A stretch of 64,000 bases of DNA from Hyposmocoma kahamanoa (lineage: Eukaryota; Arthropoda; Insecta; Lepidoptera; Cosmopterigidae), in the NCBI RefSeq assembly GCF_003589595.1, contig NW_020653750.1, positions 5,649,688 through 5,713,687 on the forward strand, in the 5' to 3' direction. The position numbers and the translations under genes were made by a program. Shown piece by piece: positions 58,319 through 64,000 of the stretch. Each line of letters opens with the position of its first letter. Within the stretch, counting starts at the first letter, position 1. Below the pieces are notes generated by a model. It ran no database searches. It had not been told where the DNA came from and saw nothing but the letters and a program-made list of their open reading frames with translations.

Positions 58319-58619
58319 TTTTTTTTTTATACCAAGTGACAGGACAAACGTCATGCGCCAGGCAGTAAGCAGCACGCCTATTCATAACAAAATCGCAAAG
58401 ATATGAGGGTTACTGTCATTGCGCCCGTCAACCTGAGACATAAGTTGACAAGTCCCAGGTGCCTATAATTTCACCAGTGCCCTTAACTTACATTTTAAAG
58501 CCGGAACGCATTTACATTACTTTTATTACGCATTTGCTTTACTACTAGGTGGCAAAAATAAGTAAGGTGAAAGTATTTCCTCTGAATGAACTCTTTACAA
58601 GGAGCTCTAACTGCTTCTA
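58319..58619 (-). repeat. ~310-bp A-tailed repeat copy, reversed
   Basis: T-run, ATACCAAGTGACAGGACAAA, CCTGAGACATAAGTTGACAA, GGTGGCAAAAATAAGTAAGG and ACAAGGAGCTCTAACTGCT. Confidence 0.85.
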
Positions 58620-59519
58620 ATAACGTTATACAATTGATACAAAGTTCATTATGCTATGTACAAATTTCGTTACAAAAATTCGCCATCATTACGTTCCGCA
58701 GCAATATAAATTGAATCTATAATATGGTGAGCGCCACTTACATGGGCAGAACAATCGATCATGAATTAAATAAGTACGAAGAATAAAAATTAAAACAATA
58801 TCCAAAAAGTTGAAATACGTTGTACGAATCACGTGTTCATTAAGTCTTATGTGACAGCGCAGTTTTTTGAGGACAGCTCTTATTTTTAAATCTCTTATGT
58901 AACAGTATTAAACAACTCCCGCTGGTGTGAGCTGATAACTTGCATTTTTTTGTTACTCCAAATTGTGTTATATATATAATTATGATAGATATCAAAGTCA
59001 ATGGATAGATACATAATTTTTATTAGGAATAACAACACTGATTACCGAAAAAAATGTATTTAGTGTAAAGTAAAATTTCGTATAAGTAATGTACGTTTTG
59101 AATGAAATAAAATAAAATATTGTTGATACGACTATATGTGAGTATTCAGGGCAATCAATTAAACTCAATAAGTAATATAAAAACTCAAGAACAAAAAGGT
59201 AAAAAACTAAACGCAACGCAATAAAAATTTAGTAAACTATACTGTACCAAAATAAAACAGTGTACTCAAAGGTTAAAAGTTAATTTGAAAAAATTTCAAG
59301 CATCAACTTTAAGTACTTTATTTCTTAAATTTTATTAAAAAGGCTTCATAAACCTTCAATCAATGTTTCCCTATTACATGAGTAATATAACATGTTCTCT
59401 CTCATTTCATTGCATACAGAATTTAATTATGTAGATAAGATACATACATACTTGCTTTATAAGCATTTCTAAAAGCAATAAGTCCTGGAGACGTCATCAC
59501 TGCCTCCAGTGTCGCGCCG
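58620..59519 (-). other. Probable 3' UTR and downstream of the membrane-protein gene
   Basis: Follows the stop codon at 59520-59522 on the minus strand. TTTATT (AATAAA on the minus strand) occurs near 59313 and at other points, so the mRNA end cannot be fixed. No other gene seen. Confidence 0.4.
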
Positions 59520-59992
59520 TCAGCCGTAGTAATAATTAGAACTAGAATACCTGTCTAAACTCTTCGGACTTAATATTTCTGGGGCTACGTCGTCATCTTT
59601 AAACCTAACTGGTACGTCTCTGGACGGAGGTACGTAGTCAACACCGTACATACTTGCTCCAGCACATGGATAAATAGTTGACAAAGGTCTCATGGCCCTC
59701 AAAGTACCTCTGTTACCTGGCAAGTCTCTGTAAAGTAGCATATCAGGGTGCATTGGATCATGGAATGTCCCAGAAAGATGTCCCACGTCGATATCGTTAT
59801 CTATATCAGAAACGGCGTCGTTGAATATATTAGGTGCTTCTGTGGTGAACATATCCCCAGTTTTGGAGGTTCTCGAAGATTTTCGAATGATGTAGCAGCG
59901 AACTCCTATGAGTAATATGGTTAGGATGATGAAAACTAGAAGACCAACGCCTATGTAGATAAACATGCTGGCTTTCGTCGATTGATCTTGAT
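59520..59992 (-). CDS. Last exon of a single-pass membrane protein gene
   Basis: The exon follows an acceptor TAGCATCTTTCACAG and begins DQDQSTKASMF. About 10 residues in is a strong hydrophobic span (FIYIGVGLLVFIILTILLIG), then a basic stop-transfer patch (RCYIIRKSSR), then a cytoplasmic tail of about 120 residues. The tail has an acidic stretch (AVSDIDNDIDVGHLSG) and HPDMLLYRDLPGN, MYGVDYVPPSRDVP and a Tyr-rich end (YSSSNYYYG). An upstream ATG at 60038 is in intron sequence, so the apparent longer frame is not the protein start. The tail's evenly spaced Tyr, Pro and acidic residues look like an adaptor-binding tail, but I do not recognise the family. Base composition is clearly less AT-rich than the flanks. 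Confidence 0.85.
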
Positions 59993-61035
59993 CTGTGAAA
60001 GATGCTAGAGTTAAGATCGAGATACCCCAGAAGCACAAAAATTGTTCTTAATAATCGGAGGCTGATTTCTTTAATTCAATTTAATGGTAAACTTTATTAT
60101 AAAATATTAACAGTGTAAGTTTATAAAACGGAAAATCTCATATCGATGTATTTACAACATTTATTGTGTTCGCGAATTCCATAATTTAATTAAAATCAAT
60201 ATTAATTATTTATTTCATTTCCAGTCAACACTGATGTAAAGTAATGTTTCTATGCAAATTGATAATTATGTTAGGATCATGAAGATAAAGTAAATAAATG
60301 TATGAATTATTATATAGCAAACTAAGCAATTGATGATATATTTGTTGCAACTGAAAATCCATAGATAATTTAATGCCAATTTTGGACATAGTTAAACAGA
60401 AAATGGAGTACGTATTAGTTTTGACGCAAGTGCTTGGTCCATTACAAGTAAGTAATAATAAGATCTGATAAAGCCCATTCAGTGAAGCGAAATAAAAGAA
60501 ATAAATTATAATAGTAAAGCTGACTTAATAAATATGAAGCTAATATAAAGAAACATAAAAGATATAAGGTTTTCATTTCATATCCAAAGTTAGTTTTAGG
60601 TATTCAAAATACAATATTAATAATCTTGAAGGTAGGTTTTAAAATATAATATATTGACGTATTACAAAATTATTTAAATTCCAGCCTTTTGAGCTTTTTT
60701 TTTACTATTCTAAAAATTCAGTAAAAAAAATAAATCAGCAATACTTTACGGAGTCGAGCCAAAGTGGCGATTGCAAATTCCATGAAAGACGTAATGTTAG
60801 TTTAGCAAAAATTTAAATACTTAATCCATTTCACCTATATTTAGTATGTATATATGTATGTGTTGCACAAAATATAGGAAAAGAGGGTTAACCCCAAACA
60901 GCCTATATTACAGCACTGAAAAATTTCTAATGAAGAAATTTATAAGGAACACAACTAAACATCAAAATAACATTCAAGAATACTTATATTGTTACATAGG
61001 TAAGCAAGTGAATATATCACATTCAAGTATCTTAC
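59993..61035 (-). other. Intron between the two recognised exons
   Basis: About 1.04 kb, GT donor (CTCAG/GTAAG at 61036/61035) and AG acceptor at 59993-59994. AT-rich, no element recognised. Both flanking exons meet in phase 1, producing an Asp codon across the junction. Confidence 0.75.
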
Positions 61036-61182
61036 CTGAGGATGGATCTCTTTCTTGTACAGGTTTTTGTATTGTTGGCTGCTCTACTTTTGGCGGTGAA
61101 ATATTTTCTTCAGGAAGTGGCTGTAAAGCTGGATCTGCTACAGGAGAGACTGCATTGGGCTCCCATTTTTCACTTGCTCCTT
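61036..61182 (-). CDS. Extracellular stalk exon of the same membrane protein
   Basis: 147-bp exon with acceptor TCTTATTTAG and donor CAG/GTAAGA, starting and ending in phase 1, so it can be skipped without a frameshift. It encodes ASEKWEPNAVSP, PALQPLPEENISPPK and IQKPVQERDPSS: rich in Pro and Glu, with no cysteine, as expected for a flexible juxtamembrane stalk in front of the membrane span. Confidence 0.8.
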
Positions 61183-61478
61183 CTAAATAAGATTAAAAAT
61201 GTTAATATTCTGGGAGTTGAAAAGGAGCATCTGCACTGGTACATTCGATATTACAATGTCTCAGCCTTCGATTATAATGTACATCTACGAATAAAGTTAA
61301 TAACAATCGCTTTTAGAATTACTAAGTTTATGATACAAGAGGTATATTTATTGTTATTGTTGTGACTTTATACACACGTAAAGTTAACTTTTAAATAGCC
61401 TCAATTTTGAGTTTGGCAAAATGCTGAACATAGTAGATGTAAGAATATAAGAATTCTGTAATCAAATAGTAAACTCAC

Positions 61479-61519
61479 CACAATCATTACAATTATTATG
61501 GCAAGACTTGTAACTTTGT
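61479..61519 (-). CDS. Possible further upstream micro-exon (cysteine-rich)
   Basis: A strong donor (TTGTG/GTGAGT) in the right phase closes a short frame encoding SYKSCHNNCNDC, which would join the stalk exon in phase. The acceptor (TTGTTATAAG at 61520-61521) is weak, and the exon would be only 41 nt. Four cysteines in ten residues would suit the end of an extracellular disulphide-rich domain. Confidence 0.35.
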
Positions 61520-62620
61520 CTTATAACAAATGTAAAGTTAGATTAAAAAGTCGTCGATATTATAAAATAACGTATTTTGTACAATAAATAATAAAATTGT
61601 TTCAGAAAACATAATGTTTCCTTTTTCGTACACTATTGATAAACTCTTATTTAACGCTCCCATCGTGAATCAGCTACGTTTTTTCGTAGGATTTATTGTA
61701 TAGCTTTATCTCGCTCTTTAGGTTAACAGCGTTGACAGGCCACAGACAATAATTAATATTAAAAAACCCATTATCTTGCCGTGCAATAGTCATTCAATTT
61801 GATGTAAGTCATAAGGCAAATTAAAACACTTCAGTTTTGTCACGTAAACTGAACTAGATGGAACTAGACTGGTTCCACAAAAGCTCGTAATAGGCCGCTT
61901 CGTCATAACGGACTGTAAAAGTGGGGTTCGAAAACACATATAATGAAAAATTAATCAGAAGGAAACAAGAACATACCTATATTTATTTGACTCGATATTA
62001 GCATTAATAAATGTAACATTAGAAGGAAACTTGTTATTACCGAATAAATTGCAATGATCGTGGTTTATACGAAAATGAATTAAAAGTTTTCCATATTCAT
62101 GTTTACTTTCAGCCATTTTATAGCAGTGAAATATTTAAAATATGCGAAAAGAAAACATAACTCTTTTATTTGCCACTTCAAAGAAAAATAACACTTATGC
62201 AAAATGTAAAAAGGAAAAGGCAGACAATCACTGACCGTAAAAATGGCGAGAGCTTTATTTTTTTTAATGTGGACTTATTATTCAAGTAGGTTCTACAAAC
62301 TTTTAAGGTCTTTTAAGATCCAAGTTCTTGGAATAAAATACTTGTTTTCAATGTTGCATTTTTCAAAGGATTTTAATACTCTTTTTTTAGATACTCTTTT
62401 TACTTAAATACCTTATAAAATATAAATATATTGTTTTTGTTTTTGCCCTACATCGTGATACCTTGATATATATAGTATGATACGTGATATACTCTTGATA
62501 TAATAAAGCCATATCAAATCATATGTTAAAAGTGCCTTAATCACATGAAAATCATAAAAATAACACGATACTACATCACACGAAACAAATCATAATTTTT
62601 ATGTGAATTTTTATGAGTTT
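61520..62620. other. Gene-free stretch, probably intron
   Basis: AT-rich; no exon with both splice sites was convincing. Confidence 0.4.
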
Positions 62621-62736
62621 TCTATTTAAGCATGATAAAGTTATCGACTAATTTCGTTCCTAGAATCTTTAAACCACTCTCCTGAAATGTCGTAATTTTG
62701 TAGACGTAGCCTTATTATACAAAGGTTGCGATATTA
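62621..62736 (+). repeat. Dispersed repeat shared with 12922-13040
   Basis: TCTATTTAAGCATGATAAAG, CTAATTTCGTTCCTAGAATC and TAGACGTAGCCTTATTATAC run in the same order as the 12.9-kb copy. Confidence 0.6.
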
Positions 62737-62841
62737 AATTAAGAGTTATGTAACTGTTTGAGTTTTCAACAACCTTATGGAATTTCCACAAAAAGTGTTC
62801 TGTACCTTGTCCATGAGTTTACAGCGTCGATCATCACAATC

Positions 62842-63110
62842 GATCATCAAGCCATTTATACGTCCCACTGTTGGCATGGGTCTCCTCTCATGAGACACGC
62901 TGGCTCAATGTGGGTTGGGGGACTTCACACGTTTTCCGAGGGTTGTAAGCCTTCTTCCACGTGCAAGTTTCATCACAATGTTTTCCTTAATTGGTAAATT
63001 TCAAATTAAATTTCGCACATAAATTCCGAGAAGCTCAGAGATGCGAGCCCAGATTCGAACCCTCGACTTCTGCTTGGGAGGCGGCAGGTCAAGCCAATAG
63101 GTTACCGCAA
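62842..63110 (+). mobile_element. SINE-like family B, full length
   Basis: ATCATCAAGCCATTTATACG, TCCCACTGTTGGCATGGGTC, TGTGGGTTGGGGGACTTCAC, CACAATGTTTTCCTTAATTG, AGAGATGCGAGCCCAGATTC and a tRNA-like end, GTCAAGCCAATAGGTTACCG. Best copy of the family in this window. Confidence 0.8.
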
Positions 63111-63453
63111 CTTTTTTCAACTTATATTTTGTATTGAAAATTTTAATATTCGAAACCATCAGAGATACTGCAACCCGGCAAGTAACTTTTTCACATCGAA
63201 CCCTTACGATTCTACCAAGACTCATTGCTGCTTACTTTCTACTACTATTTACTTCAACGCAACCACATGCACAAACGAAATTCATACATCACCTGAATCA
63301 TCAAAAAGGCCCCCTTCAATGTCATTTTGTTTGCCATCGCTATTGGCAATCTCGTCTCTTTCTGATGCGCTTTCATATTTCTCCGTGAGAACTCCAAGTG
63401 GAACTGCAATAGATTTTTTTTTACTTACGTGTTAATTTTAATGTTTTTTAAAT

Positions 63454-63668
63454 GCCTCCGTGGCCGAACGGTTACCATGCCGGACTACCACGCAGAGGTC
63501 CCAGGTTCGATTCCCGGGCCGAGAGAAATAGTTGTATGGCCTACAATTATTTCTCTCGTGAGTTTGGGTGTAATTTGTGGTTGTCTATGTGTGTGTCCAT
63601 GGCACCCGCGACACAGGGTTTCCCTAGTGCGGGGCTATGTTGAGTGTGTGCGTTATTTATTTATTATT
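63454..63668 (+). mobile_element. SINE family A, best-preserved copy
   Basis: GCCTCCGTGGCCGAACGGTT (A box TGGCCGAACGG), then GGTTCGATTCCCGGGCC (B box), a self-complementary pair ATAGTTGTATGGCC / CTACAATTAT, CTCGTGAGTTTGGGTGTAAT, GTCCATGGCACCCGCGAC, TTCCCTAGTGCGGGG and an ATTT-rich tail. It serves as the reference for all other copies. The open frames across it are not genes. Confidence 0.93.
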
Positions 63669-64000
63669 TTACTTCTGCATTTGTAAAAATGAGAACTTAA
63701 ATGAGTCCTCAGACGTTTTATGTGTTAGCGTCCTTCAGCACGCTTTAGTATTATGTTACATTAAGCGTGTGTTTCAACCATTTTCAATGTGTCGTTAACC
63801 GCTTCAATATTGAGCGTAAGGACATAGTGCAGTGTGTTGTCCGTTTTGCTCTCTATTCTTGCAGTGCATCACGCACATTGAACTTTGAAGTATATACGTG
63901 AGACCTTAAAATAATATCCATTTGAATTTTTAATAAATGTTTTTCCCCAAACCCGTTTAAAAATGTTAACTACGTAGAATATAAAATGGAAGGCAGTAAA

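Noticed and set aside
60846..61365. Plus-strand frames of 107 and 114 codons
   Set aside because: They overlap, on the opposite strand, the stalk exon of the membrane-protein gene, whose splice sites and phase are consistent on the minus strand.
63429..63686. 85-codon and 63-codon frames at the right end, and similar frames at 1694, 27051, 38265, 42192, 47650 and 50253
   Set aside because: All are translations of the same tRNA-derived SINE family in different frames.

Overview
The window reads as nuclear DNA of an insect, most likely a moth or butterfly. It is AT-rich and intron-like, and most of the structure I can name is transposable elements: tRNA-derived SINEs, non-LTR retrotransposons with pentanucleotide tails, short terminal-inverted-repeat (TIR) elements and an LTR relic. 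There is no prokaryotic-style gene packing, no operon and no CRISPR array. A 10-base N gap lies inside a pentanucleotide satellite near 12.47 kb. The lepidopteran assignment rests on the general look of the repeats as I remember them, not on a search.

Only one probable host gene is visible. On the minus strand between about 59.5 and 61.5 kb are the last exons of a single-pass membrane protein: an acidic, proline-rich stalk exon, then a final exon with the membrane span and a cytoplasmic tail of roughly 120 residues. The splice sites agree in phase. The 5' part of the gene should lie beyond the right edge.

Layout: 1-8.9 kb holds SINEs, a repeat split by a perfect short TIR element (3,465-3,629, TAA target duplication), and a gag-bearing LTR relic (about 5.67-7.19 kb). 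At 8,923-12,089 is a 3.2-kb DNA-transposon-like unit with long TIRs, subterminal copies of ATCGCGCTA and two convergent spliced candidate genes that I cannot assign to a family. At 12.2-12.6 kb is the satellite. At 14.7-15.6 kb is a second TIR element. At 18.26-22.5 kb is the largest coding relic, a CR1/Jockey-type non-LTR retrotransposon (ORF1 C-terminus, endonuclease, reverse transcriptase, C-terminal domain) with several frame breaks. At 24.7-25.6 kb is a 5'-truncated tail of a different non-LTR element. From 26 to 58.6 kb the sequence is mostly gene-free, with about a dozen copies of a ~310-bp A-tailed repeat and about ten copies of one tRNA-headed SINE, including one clear nested insertion. 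From 59.5 kb on is the membrane-protein gene, followed by two SINEs.

The most unusual cross-cutting signal is a set of perfect or near-perfect short hairpins. Three of them (24.0-24.1, 26.3 and 27.2 kb) lie inside known repeat copies, where comparison with sister copies shows that one arm is an inverted extra copy of adjacent sequence. That points to local template-switch events rather than ordinary transposon termini. I make no claim of a new defence or metabolic system. The best candidates for something undescribed are the 3.2-kb TIR element with its unassigned genes, the ~310-bp repeat family, and the hairpin-forming inverted duplications.
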